Below are positions 26,107 to 32,439 of a stretch of DNA of 32,439 nucleotides, one piece after another. This DNA comes from Chloroflexota bacterium (GTDB lineage: Bacteria > Chloroflexota > Anaerolineae > Promineifilales > Promineifilaceae), in the NCBI GenBank assembly GCA_002746795.1, contig PDQY01000045.1, forward strand, positions 1-32,439, given 5' to 3'. Positions within the stretch are counted from its first letter, which is position 1, and each line of letters begins with the position of its first letter. The translations under genes were made by a program, and so were the position numbers. The notes beneath the pieces were generated by a model that was given only the letters and a program-made list of their open reading frames with translations, did no database searches and was not told the DNA's origin.

Positions 26107-27393
26107 GTGACAAATCGATCATCACGCTTATCGGGATTTTATAAAAAGTCAATTGCTGACCGTGTCAATATTGTAGCCGAATGGGCCAACTTATCTGCTG
26201 CAGAAAAAGCGATTTTGGCAGGTCAAGGTTTACAGCCAACCCAGGCTGACCTCATGATTGAAAATGTCGTTGGCACCTATGCCCTGCCGCTGGGAATCGG
26301 CACAAATTTTCAGATAAATGGCAAAGATTACCTCATTCCTATGACGGTTGAAGAACCCAGCGTTGTCGCTGCTATCAGCCATGCCGCCAAGCTGATTCGT
26401 GCCGGGGGTGGCTTCACAGCAGAAACCAGCGAACCCGTGATGATCGGTCAGATACAACTGTTAGATATTCCCGATATGGAGGCGGCCATCGCCTCTTTAG
26501 CTGCCCACAAAGATGAACTGATGGCGCTGGCCAACAGCAGCGACGCCCTCATGGTTCGCCTGGGCGGTGGCGCTCGTGATATTCAACTACGGCCGTTTTC
26601 CGATTCTCCAGTGGGTCCCATGCTCATTATTCACCTGTTATACGATACCCGTGATGCAATGGGGGCTAACGCAGTCAACACCGCAGTCGAGTTAATGGCG
26701 CCCCGAATCGCTGAACTGACCGGAGGACGCACCTTGCTGCGCATCCTTTCCAACCTGGCAGACCAACGCACAGCCACAGCTCGCGGTGTGATTCCAGCCG
26801 CAGCGTTAGCAAAACATGGCATTTCTGGCCCTGAAGCCGCGCAGCGTATTGCGGAAGCAAATGCATTCGCCGTGGTAGACCCTTACCGTGCAGCCACCCA
26901 CAACAAAGGCATCATGAACGGCATCGATGCAGTGGTCATGGCTACCGGGAACGATTGGCGGGCGATTGAGGCAGGTGCACATGCATTTGCCGCGCGAAAC
27001 GGCCGTTACTCCGCCCTCACCGATTGGCATGTCAACAAAAATGGCGACTTGTATGGCGAGATTACCCTGCCGATGGCCGTGGGAACAGTTGGCGGTGCCA
27101 CCAAAGTACATCCCTCCGCCAAAGTCGCCATAAAAATCTTAAACGTTCAATCCGCGCAAGAATTGGCACAACTGTTAGCTTGCGTCGGTCTGGCGCAAAA
27201 CTTAGCAGCGATCAAAGCATTGGCAACCGTCGGCATTCAGCGCGGCCACATGCGTCTCCATGCTCGCCAGGTCGCCACCGCCGCTGGCGCCTCTCCAGAA
27301 CAAGTGCCGATCATCACGGAACGCATGATTGCCGATCACAAAATAAATATCGTCCGCGCTCAAGAAATTCTCACCGAACTAAATTCTCAGTGA
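26107..27393 (+). CDS. mvaA: Hydroxymethylglutaryl-CoA reductase, class II
   Basis: Interconverts HMG-CoA and mevalonate using a nicotinamide cofactor. With the GTG start at 26107 the protein is 428 residues, and the four catalytic residues fall at Glu83 (TVEEPSVVAA), Lys267 (HNKGIMNG), Asp283 (TGNDWRA) and His381 (QRGHMRLH). These are exactly the numbers of the well-studied Pseudomonas mevalonii class II enzyme, which strongly supports this start over the ATG at 26050. AAGGAG at 26095-26100 is ideally placed. Class II enzymes were first known for mevalonate breakdown, but in bacteria with HMG-CoA synthase alongside, as here, a biosynthetic role is more likely. First gene of the mevalonate cluster. 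Confidence 0.95.
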   Translation: MTNRSSRLSGFYKKSIADRVNIVAEWANLSAAEKAILAGQGLQPTQADLMIENVVGTYALPLGIGTNFQINGKDYLIPMTVEEPSVVAAISHAAKLIRAGGGFTAETSEPVMIGQIQLLDIPDMEAAIASLAAHKDELMALANSSDALMVRLGGGARDIQLRPFSDSPVGPMLIIHLLYDTRDAMGANAVNTAVELMAPRIAELTGGRTLLRILSNLADQRTATARGVIPAAALAKHGISGPEAAQRIAEANAFAVVDPYRAATHNKGIMNGIDAVVMATGNDWRAIEAGAHAFAARNGRYSALTDWHVNKNGDLYGEITLPMAVGTVGGATKVHPSAKVAIKILNVQSAQELAQLLACVGLAQNLAAIKALATVGIQRGHMRLHARQVATAAGASPEQVPIITERMIADHKINIVRAQEILTELNSQ

Positions 27394-27401
27394 ACCATAA
27401 G

Positions 27402-27439
27402 CAGTTAACAGTAAACAATGTGTTTTTTACAGTTGACTG
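27402..27439 (+). repeat. Imperfect dyad between HMG-CoA reductase and synthase genes
   Basis: CAGTTAACAGTAAA (27402-27415) and TTTACAGTTGACTG (27426-27439) match as inverted arms at 12 of 14 positions. The right arm shares TTTACAGTTGA with the spacer before the thiolase-like gene (28567-28577). Confidence 0.55.
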
Positions 27440-27473
27440 AACAGCGTAACCTGGTCACTTAAAAAGAGGAACT

Positions 27474-28547
27474 ATGAACAACTACAACCCCTCAAATGGA
27501 CTTATGAAACCCGACCGTCCTGTGGGCATCGTTGGGTATGGCGCCTACGTGCCCCGTTATCGCATTACGGGTAAAGAAATATCCCGGATGTGGACGGGCG
27601 GCACCGGGGGCTCTCCTGTCAAAGAAAAAGCTGTCAATGGCCTGGATGAAGATGTCATCACCATGTCCATAGAAGCAGCCCGCAACGCCATGCAGCGTGC
27701 CCAAATCAATCCCCAAGAAATTCGAGCCGTGTGGGTGGGCAGTGAAAGTCATCCGTATGCCGTAAAACCAACCAGCACCACCGTTGCCGAAGCAATTGGA
27801 GCAGTTCCCAATACACAAGCAGCAGACTGGGAATTTGCCTGCAAAGCAGGGACAGAAGCGATGCAAGCCGCTATCGCCTTCGTTGGCTCCGGCATGGCGC
27901 GTTATGCGCTCAGTATTGGCATGGATACGGCACAAGGTCGTCCCGGTGATGCACTGGAATACACCGCTGCGGCCGGTGGGGCAGCCACCCTCATCGGTCC
28001 CGCTGATGAATGTTTAGCCACCATTGAAGGCTCTTATTCCTTCGTCACAGACACGCCTGATTTCTGGCGACGCGCTCATGAAAATTACCCCTCGCATGGT
28101 GACCGCTTTACTGGCGAACCTGCCTATTTCAAGCATGTGCTGGGCGCTTCAAAAATGTTGATGGACTCTCTGGGACGGAAAGCTGAGGATTATACCTGGG
28201 CAGTGTTCCACCAACCCAATGCCAAATTCCCGCAACGGGCTGCTAAAGCGTTGGGATTCAGCCCTGAACAAATTACACCTGGTCTGCTCAGCCCTCGCAT
28301 CGGCAACACCTATTCTGGCTCCACCATGATTGGTCTAACCGCCATTTTGGATATTGCAGAACCGGGCGATCGCATTCTGATGACAAGCTACGGCTCTGGA
28401 GCTGGCTCCGATGCCTTTGACCTGCAAGTGACCGAACGGTTACCACAGGTGCGGGAACGGGCTGTATCCACAGAAGGGTATATTGCTCGTCGGACTGAAA
28501 TTGATTACGCAACTTACACCCGCTATCGAGATAAATTAAAACTATAA
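27474..28547 (+). CDS. Hydroxymethylglutaryl-CoA synthase, archaeal type
   Basis: Condenses acetyl-CoA with acetoacetyl-CoA to HMG-CoA. It is a 357-residue thiolase-fold protein. Probable nucleophile Cys123 lies in [13 protein letters not shown] and catalytic His246 in [24 protein letters not shown] at the start and [16 protein letters not shown] near the C-terminus are typical of the archaeal branch rather than of Firmicutes MvaS. GAGGA lies 5 nt before ATG 27474; a second in-frame ATG at 27504 has no ribosome site. In archaea this enzyme forms a complex with a thiolase and a DUF35 protein, and both partners are encoded next here. I leave the symbol empty because naming differs between lineages. 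Confidence 0.92.
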   Translation: MNNYNPSNGLMKPDRPVGIVGYGAYVPRYRITGKEISRMWTGGTGGSPVKEKAVNGLDEDVITMSIEAARNAMQRAQINPQEIRAVWVGSESHPYAVKPTSTTVAEAIGAVPNTQAADWEFACKAGTEAMQAAIAFVGSGMARYALSIGMDTAQGRPGDALEYTAAAGGAATLIGPADECLATIEGSYSFVTDTPDFWRRAHENYPSHGDRFTGEPAYFKHVLGASKMLMDSLGRKAEDYTWAVFHQPNAKFPQRAAKALGFSPEQITPGLLSPRIGNTYSGSTMIGLTAILDIAEPGDRILMTSYGSGAGSDAFDLQVTERLPQVRERAVSTEGYIARRTEIDYATYTRYRDKLKL

Positions 28548-28557
28548 CATTATTGGC

Positions 28558-28619
28558 GATTGTTGATTTACAGTTGATGATTGGCGTGTGTCCCAGTCTA
28601 GAATCGTAAATCGTCAATC
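28558..28619 (+). repeat. Imperfect dyad between HMG-CoA synthase and thiolase-like genes
   Basis: GATTGTTGATTTAC (28558-28571) and GTAAATCGTCAATC (28606-28619) are inverted arms matching at 12 of 14 positions. The whole spacer is made of degenerate AATCG / GATT-type words. No ribosome site precedes the following ATG at 28637. Confidence 0.5.
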
Positions 28620-28636
28620 TCGAATCGAAAATCACT

Positions 28637-29791
28637 ATGGATGTTTCAATAATTGGCATTGGCCAAACTGAAGTAAAAGAGATGTGGCAGACTTCCATCC
28701 GGCATTTGTCTTGGTATGCGATTGAGGCGGCGTTGGATGATGCTCATGTGAGCAAAGTGGATGCTTTGTTTGTGGGCAATATGCTGGCTGGGGAATTGAG
28801 CCAGCAAAATCATTTAGGCGCACTCGTGGCTGATTTTGCCGGTATGCGCGGGATTGAAGCGGTAACGGTGGAAGCAGCTGATGCTTCTGGTGGCGCCGCG
28901 CTGCGGCAAGCTGTTTTGGCCGTGCAAAGTGGCAGAGTGGAAACGGCTTTGGCTGTGGGCGTCGAAAAAATGACAGACCAAACAGGCGCTGCCATTACTC
29001 GCGCTTTGGCCACTGGCATGGATACCGACTATGAGGTCATGCAGGGTTTGACGGTGGCTGGCATGGGGGCGCTGCTCATGCGCCGTTACATGTATGAGTA
29101 TGATGTGACATTGGCGGATTTTGCTGGTTTCAGTGTCAATGCCCATGCCAATGGTGCAGATAATCCGCTGGCGATGTTCCGCAATCGCTTGAAGCCAGAA
29201 CGGTTTACAGCGGCACCGCTGGTGGCTGATCCGGTGAGTTTGTTTGACATCGCCCCCAGTGGTGACGGGGCGGCAGCCGTTATTGTCACTGGTAAAGAGC
29301 GGGCGATGGATATGGTGCCACAACCTGTTGAGATTATGGGATCTGCGCTGGCAACAGATGGCCTGGCTCTGCACGACCGCCGGGATTTGCTCTGGCTGAA
29401 AGCAGCTGAGTTGAGTGCGCAAAAAGCGATGGCTCAAGCGGGCGTATCTCATGATGATATTGACCTGTTTGAACTGCATGATTCGTTCACTATCATGGCC
29501 ACGTTGTCGTTGGAAGCCGCTGGTTTTGCCGAACGGGGTCGGGGATGGCAAATGGCAAAGGATGGGGAAATCAGTAGAAACGGCCGTTTACCCATCAGCA
29601 CATTTGGCGGTTTGAAAGCCCGGGGCAATCCGGCTGGCGCCACCGGTATATACCAGATTGTGGAAGTGGCGCGGCAGCTGCGTGGCGAAGCAGGTCAGTG
29701 TCAAATTCCAGGAGCCCAAATAGGGATGGCTCAAAACTTAGGCGGCAGTGGAGCAACGGCCGTTACCCATATCTTACAAGTTTGCAAATAA
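28637..29791 (+). CDS. Thiolase-like protein (archaeal/SCP2 type) with altered active site
   Basis: 384-residue thiolase-fold protein, normal length for the family that makes acetoacetyl-CoA from two acetyl-CoA. Fold markers are present: GIGQTEVKEMW, GVEKMTDQTGAA, the HD motif ELHDSFTIM with His281, and NLGGSGATAVTHIL. However, the nucleophile position, usually Cys in VEAACASGG, is Asp82 (VEAADASGG, codon GAT). The usual GHP histidine is Asn331 (KARGNPAGATG, codon AAT). Two of the three expected catalytic positions are therefore changed, so ordinary thiolase chemistry is doubtful. By position it should be the partner of the HMG-CoA synthase and DUF35 protein; a structural or acyl-binding role is possible. 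Contains two AACGGCCGTT copies. Confidence 0.85.
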   Translation: MDVSIIGIGQTEVKEMWQTSIRHLSWYAIEAALDDAHVSKVDALFVGNMLAGELSQQNHLGALVADFAGMRGIEAVTVEAADASGGAALRQAVLAVQSGRVETALAVGVEKMTDQTGAAITRALATGMDTDYEVMQGLTVAGMGALLMRRYMYEYDVTLADFAGFSVNAHANGADNPLAMFRNRLKPERFTAAPLVADPVSLFDIAPSGDGAAAVIVTGKERAMDMVPQPVEIMGSALATDGLALHDRRDLLWLKAAELSAQKAMAQAGVSHDDIDLFELHDSFTIMATLSLEAAGFAERGRGWQMAKDGEISRNGRLPISTFGGLKARGNPAGATGIYQIVEVARQLRGEAGQCQIPGAQIGMAQNLGGSGATAVTHILQVCK

Positions 29792-30021
29792 CGTGCAGGA
29801 GTTGTGTAAATAATCGACAACAAGTTAAAAAAGGGGTGTTTTGCCCGCCCGTGATAGCTTTTGACAGTGCTTTGACCATATTCTGACAGTGAATGGAAGC
29901 CAAAGTGTGCATAATCGATTTTGGCAATTGATGAAATCTTGTTGAATTGGCACATCGAGGCAAAACAACGATACGCAAAATTAAAGAATCTTCGTATTTG
30001 ATTCGGAGGCTAGGAAAAATA
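29792..30021 (+). promoter_or_regulatory. 230-bp spacer before the DUF35 gene with repeated TGACAGTG
   Basis: No gene seen. TGACAGTG occurs at 29862-29869 and 29884-29891, 22 bp apart, about two helical turns. TTGACA at 29861-29866 could be a -35 box but no good -10 is at 16-18 nt. An AGGA at 30012-30015 serves the start at 30022. Confidence 0.3.
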
Positions 30022-30432
30022 ATGGAAGTTTCACGCCATTGGCGATTACAAAAACAAAGATATGAATTAGTGGGGGAAACCTGTGATGCTTGTGGCACTA
30101 AGCTATTTCCGCCCCGTGACGTTTGCTTAGAATGTGAAGCATTGGCACAAGAACTCTACACCTTCACTGGCACTGGTGAAGTCTTTTCTTATACCACTAT
30201 CTACGACGCTCCGGCCGGTTTTGAACACAATGCCCCCTATCAGGTAGCCTTGATTAAATTAGAAGAAGGCCCCCTTGTTACGGCACAGCTCACCGACATG
30301 GAACCCGATGAGACCTATATTGGCATGCCAGTTGAAATGGTCACACGTAAACTACGTACAGATGGAGATGAAGGCATGATCGTTTATGGCTACAAGTTCC
30401 GCCCGGCCGTTCAAGAAGTGGTACCCGCCTAA
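30022..30432 (+). CDS. DUF35 zinc-ribbon / OB-fold acyl-CoA-binding protein
   Basis: 136-residue protein with a rubredoxin-like zinc ribbon (CDACG at about 22-26 and CLEC at about 38-41) followed by an OB-fold (TGTGEVFSYTTIYDAP, QVALIKLEEGPLVTAQL). In archaea the DUF35 partner holds the thiolase and HMG-CoA synthase together and shares a CoA channel, so acetoacetyl-CoA passes between them. The same role is inferred here from the gene order. Start ATG 30022 is set by AGGA 6 nt upstream and because family members begin just before the (H)W(R) segment; the ORF could be extended to 29947 without support. A terminator follows. Confidence 0.9.
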   Translation: MEVSRHWRLQKQRYELVGETCDACGTKLFPPRDVCLECEALAQELYTFTGTGEVFSYTTIYDAPAGFEHNAPYQVALIKLEEGPLVTAQLTDMEPDETYIGMPVEMVTRKLRTDGDEGMIVYGYKFRPAVQEVVPA

Positions 30433-30456
30433 ATCCACCCCCTCTTTCAATTAGAT

Positions 30457-30488
30457 AAAGCCTGCTCAACCTGTTGGGTAGGCTTTTT
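30457..30488 (+). terminator. Rho-independent terminator of the mevalonate cluster
   Basis: AAAGCCT (30457-30463) pairs with AGGCTTT, with an inner ACC-TGTT-GGGT stem, and ends in TTTTT at 30484-30488. It is placed 25 nt after the DUF35 stop. Confidence 0.9.
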
Positions 30489-30579
30489 ACGTTTAAAGGG
30501 AGCAGCCGCTGAATCTTTATCTTTTTCACAGGCTTAGACACAGACAAAGTTCACCAGATTAGCAAAATAAAATCCATCC

Positions 30580-30608
30580 TTGACACACTCTCCCCGCTCA
30601 TGTATAGT
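30580..30608 (+). promoter_or_regulatory. Strong sigma70-like promoter of the LacI-family gene
   Basis: TTGACA at 30580-30585, 17-nt spacer, TATAGT at 30603-30608, with TG at the end of the spacer. It is the best promoter match in the window. The predicted start site (about 30615) lies inside the operator palindrome. Confidence 0.85.
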
Positions 30609-30611
30609 ATG

Positions 30612-30637
30612 CCCAAATGGAACCGGTTCCATTTGGG
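30612..30637. promoter_or_regulatory. Perfect 26-bp LacI-family operator palindrome
   Basis: Half-site CCCAAATGGAACC is followed by its exact reverse complement, giving a perfect dyad with the central AACCGGTT typical of LacI-family operators. It covers the predicted transcription start, so binding would block initiation. This points to autoregulation of the gene that follows. Confidence 0.88.
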
Positions 30638-30691
30638 TAGTTCCGATGTATGCCACCAAAGTTCCATTGTACAGGAGTGAGGAGAAAAAGT

Positions 30692-31714
30692 GTGACCACT
30701 GTCACCATCCGAGATGTCGCCAAAAAAGCTGGCGTGGGCGTTGGAACCGTTTCCAGAGTGCTGAACAGTAGCACCTCTGTAAGTGAAAACACACGCCAAA
30801 AAGTCCTAGACGCCATTACAGAACTCAAATATACCCCCAATCCTGCTGCCCGCCGCCTATCAAGAGGGAAAACAATGGTTATTGGTGCTATTGTCCCTTA
30901 CTTCACCAATCCTTCCGTTGTCCGCCGCTTACAAGGTGTCGTCTCCATCATTGCAGAGAGTGAATATGATCTCGTCCTATTTGATGTGGAACGAGAAGAA
31001 AAACGAGATGATTTTTTAAGAAACGGACCTCGTCGCCACATGGTTGATGGCCTCCTCCTTGTTTCACTAAATCCTGGTGATAATGACGTTTCTCAAATCA
31101 TCAAAGAGCAAATCCCCACCGTTTTAATCGACGCTTATCATAAACAACTCAGTCGAGTCATCGTGGATAATGTGATTGGAGGCTACCAGGCAACAAAACA
31201 TTTAATAGATTTAGGCCATAAAAAGATAGGATTTATTAGCGATTACCTGGAAAATCCATTCAACTCCCCCGTCCGAGATCGTTTTCGTGGGTACAAAAAT
31301 GCATTAGCCAATGCCTCAATACCATTTAATCCAGACTACCATCAACAAGGGTCTCACGGCCGTTCTGAAGCCCAGCAAATGGCACAAACCTTACTCACCT
31401 TACCAGACCCACCAACCGCCATATTTGCCTACAGTGACACCCAGGCCGTAGGCATCTTAGAAACCGCCCGGGAAATGGGCATTGATGTCCCTGGTTCCTT
31501 ATCAGTTATCGGTTTTGACAATATTGAAGCCGCCGAATACCTAAGAATAACAACAATAAGACAAGCTTTGTATGAATCCGGGGTGCGTGGCTGCAAACTA
31601 CTATTTGAGAGGATGGCAGCCCCCTTGAAACCTCCCGTCGAGATCTCATTGCCCACTAAACTGATGCTCAGAGATACGACTGCACCACCAAAAGCTGTTT
31701 CAGACCATTCATAG
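30692..31714 (+). CDS. LacI-family transcriptional regulator
   Basis: 340-residue sugar-responsive repressor. The N-terminal helix-turn-helix (TIRDVAKKAGVGVGTVSRVL) and hinge helix (NPAARRLSRGKT) are followed by a periplasmic-binding-protein-like effector domain (IGAIVPYFTNP, VIVDNVIGGYQATKHLI, ATIFAYSDTQAVG-type segment, SVIGFDNIEAAEYL). Start GTG 30692 has GAGGAG 7 nt upstream and puts the DNA-binding domain at the N-terminus; the ATG at 30650 would add 14 unrelated residues. It is preceded by its own operator. The following sugar-binding lipoprotein gene suggests the effector is a sugar or oligosaccharide; the identity cannot be read. Confidence 0.93.
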   Translation: MTTVTIRDVAKKAGVGVGTVSRVLNSSTSVSENTRQKVLDAITELKYTPNPAARRLSRGKTMVIGAIVPYFTNPSVVRRLQGVVSIIAESEYDLVLFDVEREEKRDDFLRNGPRRHMVDGLLLVSLNPGDNDVSQIIKEQIPTVLIDAYHKQLSRVIVDNVIGGYQATKHLIDLGHKKIGFISDYLENPFNSPVRDRFRGYKNALANASIPFNPDYHQQGSHGRSEAQQMAQTLLTLPDPPTAIFAYSDTQAVGILETAREMGIDVPGSLSVIGFDNIEAAEYLRITTIRQALYESGVRGCKLLFERMAAPLKPPVEISLPTKLMLRDTTAPPKAVSDHS

Positions 31715-31992
31715 TGACCGTCTAAAAATTACTCCCCGTTCCTTCTGGGCAGAGGTCACTTGAAGCGCATCCATCTCTTCCGTCACTTATCTATGGATGC
31801 ACACATAGCAATTAATAATCTTTATCAAGTAAACATACATCCAATTATAAGGAGGTGGTTATCGCAAAAGAAAAGTCATTGTAAAAAAATTGGCAAGACC
31901 AAGCCAACATTGCTGCAAATTTTTGCTGCGATTGAAAATCGCACATTTTAATCATAAGGATAAAACATAATCCTTGGAGGATAAGAAAAATA
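31715..31992 (+). promoter_or_regulatory. 278-bp leader between the LacI gene and the lipoprotein gene
   Basis: No gene is convincing here. Dyads seen: AGTGACC 31713-31719 with GGTCACT 31754-31760; GCATCCAT 31767-31774 with ATGGATGC 31793-31800; TGCGATT-GAA-AATCGCA at 31927-31943; AAGGAT 31956-31961 with ATCCTT 31970-31975, next to the ribosome site GGAGG (31976-31980). A weak promoter TTATCA, 18 nt, TATAAG may lie near 31820-31850. No copy of the LacI operator is visible. Confidence 0.4.
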
Positions 31993-32439
31993 ATGAAAAA
32001 CCGAAAATTTTGGATTCTCTTAAGTTTATTACTGGTATTCGCCATGGCCTTAGCAGCCTGTGGCGGTAGCACCACAGAAGAACCAGCTGAAGTTGTTGAA
32101 GAACCAGCTGAAGTTGCCGAAGAACCGGCCGAAGCTGCCGAAGAACCGGCCGAAGCTGCCGAAGAACCAGCTGAAGTTGTTGAAGAGCCTGCTGAAGAAG
32201 CTGAAACAGAAGAGCCTACCGCAGAAATGGCAGAGGTACCCTTTGCTGTCATGCCTGGCGGGTTCCTCGAACAAGCCCTCAATGGTGATTTCGCGGGCAC
32301 AACAGTTATTGTAGACGGCCCTTTCACCAATCCTGATGACGTTCTCTTCATGGAATCCATAGCTGCTTTTGAAGAAGCCACGGGCATCAATGTGAACTAC
32401 ATCGGCGACAAAGAATTTGAAGGTCGCATCTCCATCGCT
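31993..32439 (+). CDS. Sugar ABC transporter substrate-binding lipoprotein (partial, runs off the window)
   Basis: First 149 codons only. A lipoprotein signal peptide ends in the lipobox LAAC with Cys23, so the mature protein would be lipid-anchored outside the cell. Next comes a repeated acidic spacer (six EEPAE-type heptads, about residues 29-70). The start of an extracellular solute-binding protein family 1 domain follows (TVIVDGPFTNPD, SIAAFEEATGINVNYIG), a pattern typical of alpha-glucoside or oligosaccharide receptors. GGAGG lies 12 nt before the ATG. The upstream LacI gene supports a sugar-uptake role. Membrane components would be expected beyond the right edge. Confidence 0.88.
   Translation, partial: MKNRKFWILLSLLLVFAMALAACGGSTTEEPAEVVEEPAEVAEEPAEAAEEPAEAAEEPAEVVEEPAEEAETEEPTAEMAEVPFAVMPGGFLEQALNGDFAGTTVIVDGPFTNPDDVLFMESIAAFEEATGINVNYIGDKEFEGRISIA
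32077..32202 (+). repeat. Six tandem 21-bp repeats inside the lipoprotein gene
   Basis: Units begin at 32077, 32098, 32119, 32140, 32161 and 32182. Units 3 and 4 are identical and units 1 and 5 are identical; unit 6 has diverged. Each encodes EEPAE plus two small residues. It likely forms a flexible stalk between the lipid anchor and the binding domain, and could vary in length by slippage. Confidence 0.9.

Larger units (their letters stand above)
1232..29764. repeat. Dispersed palindrome AACGGCCGTT (about 36 exact copies)
   Basis: Exact copies counted by eye start at 1232, 2474, 3194, 6708, 7377, 7608, 8029, 8077, 8670, 9051, 9255, 9406, 9853, 10913, 11835, 12831, 14065, 14114, 15362, 15419, 15728, 16519, 18020, 18532, 20085, 20845, 21648, 22045, 22167, 22464, 23554, 24382, 24747, 26998, 29579 and 29755. 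Seven more share the 8-bp core ACGGCCGT (near 3503, 4332, 12571, 13078, 23739, 26583, 31357). Only the copy at 24382 is outside a gene. Confidence 0.93.

Noticed and set aside
28814..29551. 245-codon open frame on the minus strand
   Set aside because: Antisense to the thiolase-like gene; the product is His/Ser/Arg-rich and has no recognisable motif or start signal.
25969..29867. Shared 13-mer TAGCTTTTGACAG at 25969 and 29855
   Set aside because: Several 13-mers are expected to recur by chance in 32 kb, the first copy is part of a terminator-like stem, and neither has a well-spaced -10 box.
31760..31951. Small 63-codon open frame in the leader of the lipoprotein gene
   Set aside because: No ribosome site at its start, no recognisable protein features, and it overlaps several dyads, so a non-coding leader is more likely.
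32077..32202. Possible CRISPR-like array
   Set aside because: Repeats are contiguous, lack spacers and are in frame within a protein gene.
31845..32390. 181-codon Ser/Ala-rich frame opposite the lipoprotein gene
   Set aside because: Its repeats are the antisense of the 21-bp repeat of the real gene, which has a lipobox, a ribosome site and a binding-protein domain start.

Overview
The window looks like a chromosomal segment of a Chloroflexota bacterium, perhaps Anaerolineae or a related class. This is inferred from gene content, not from a marker gene. The supporting signs are several large glycosyltransferase-C (GT-C) type membrane proteins in a row, HisKA_3 / LuxR-type two-component genes, an archaeal-style HMG-CoA synthase / thiolase-like / DUF35 set, a fused CydDC, and a sugar lipoprotein preceded by a LacI regulator. 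Base composition appears close to 50% GC. I saw no rRNA, tRNA, CRISPR array, transposase or phage gene.

Layout. (1) 66-3500, plus strand: a secreted trypsin-like protease with an acidic linker and an extra C-terminal domain, then a histidine kinase / response regulator pair. (2) 3855-9882, plus strand: cydA and cydB for cytochrome bd oxidase, a large hairpin, then one ORF that fuses CydD and CydC and probably starts from a leaderless promoter. (3) 24228 down to 9917, minus strand: seven genes covering about 14 kb. Five are GT-C-like polytopic membrane proteins, one is a YfhO-like membrane protein, and one is a secreted DUF11 / FN3 / LamG-like protein. A rho-independent terminator after the secreted protein splits the block into a 3-gene and a 4-gene unit; within the second unit two junctions are ATGA overlaps. 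(4) 24491-25846, plus strand: a CBS-containing family II inorganic pyrophosphatase. (5) 26107-30432, plus strand: an upper mevalonate cluster of class II HMG-CoA reductase, HMG-CoA synthase, a thiolase-like protein and a DUF35 protein, ended by a clear terminator. (6) 30580-32439, plus strand: a LacI-family regulator with a strong promoter and a perfect 26-bp operator palindrome, then the start of a sugar-binding lipoprotein that runs off the window.

How the genes fit together. The bd oxidase and its CydDC exporter form one respiratory module. The minus-strand block probably builds or decorates surface glycans or glycoproteins, and the embedded secreted protein is a possible substrate. The mevalonate cluster makes the isoprenoid precursor that also feeds the polyprenyl-phosphate sugar donors used by GT-C enzymes; that metabolic link is inference. 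The LacI gene probably controls itself and perhaps the sugar transporter that begins at the right edge.

The two most notable signals are these. First, the 10-bp palindrome AACGGCCGTT occurs about 36 times (about 0.03 expected by chance), on genes of both orientations and in all three reading frames. Second, the thiolase-like protein of the mevalonate cluster has Asp and Asn where the family's catalytic Cys and His are expected.
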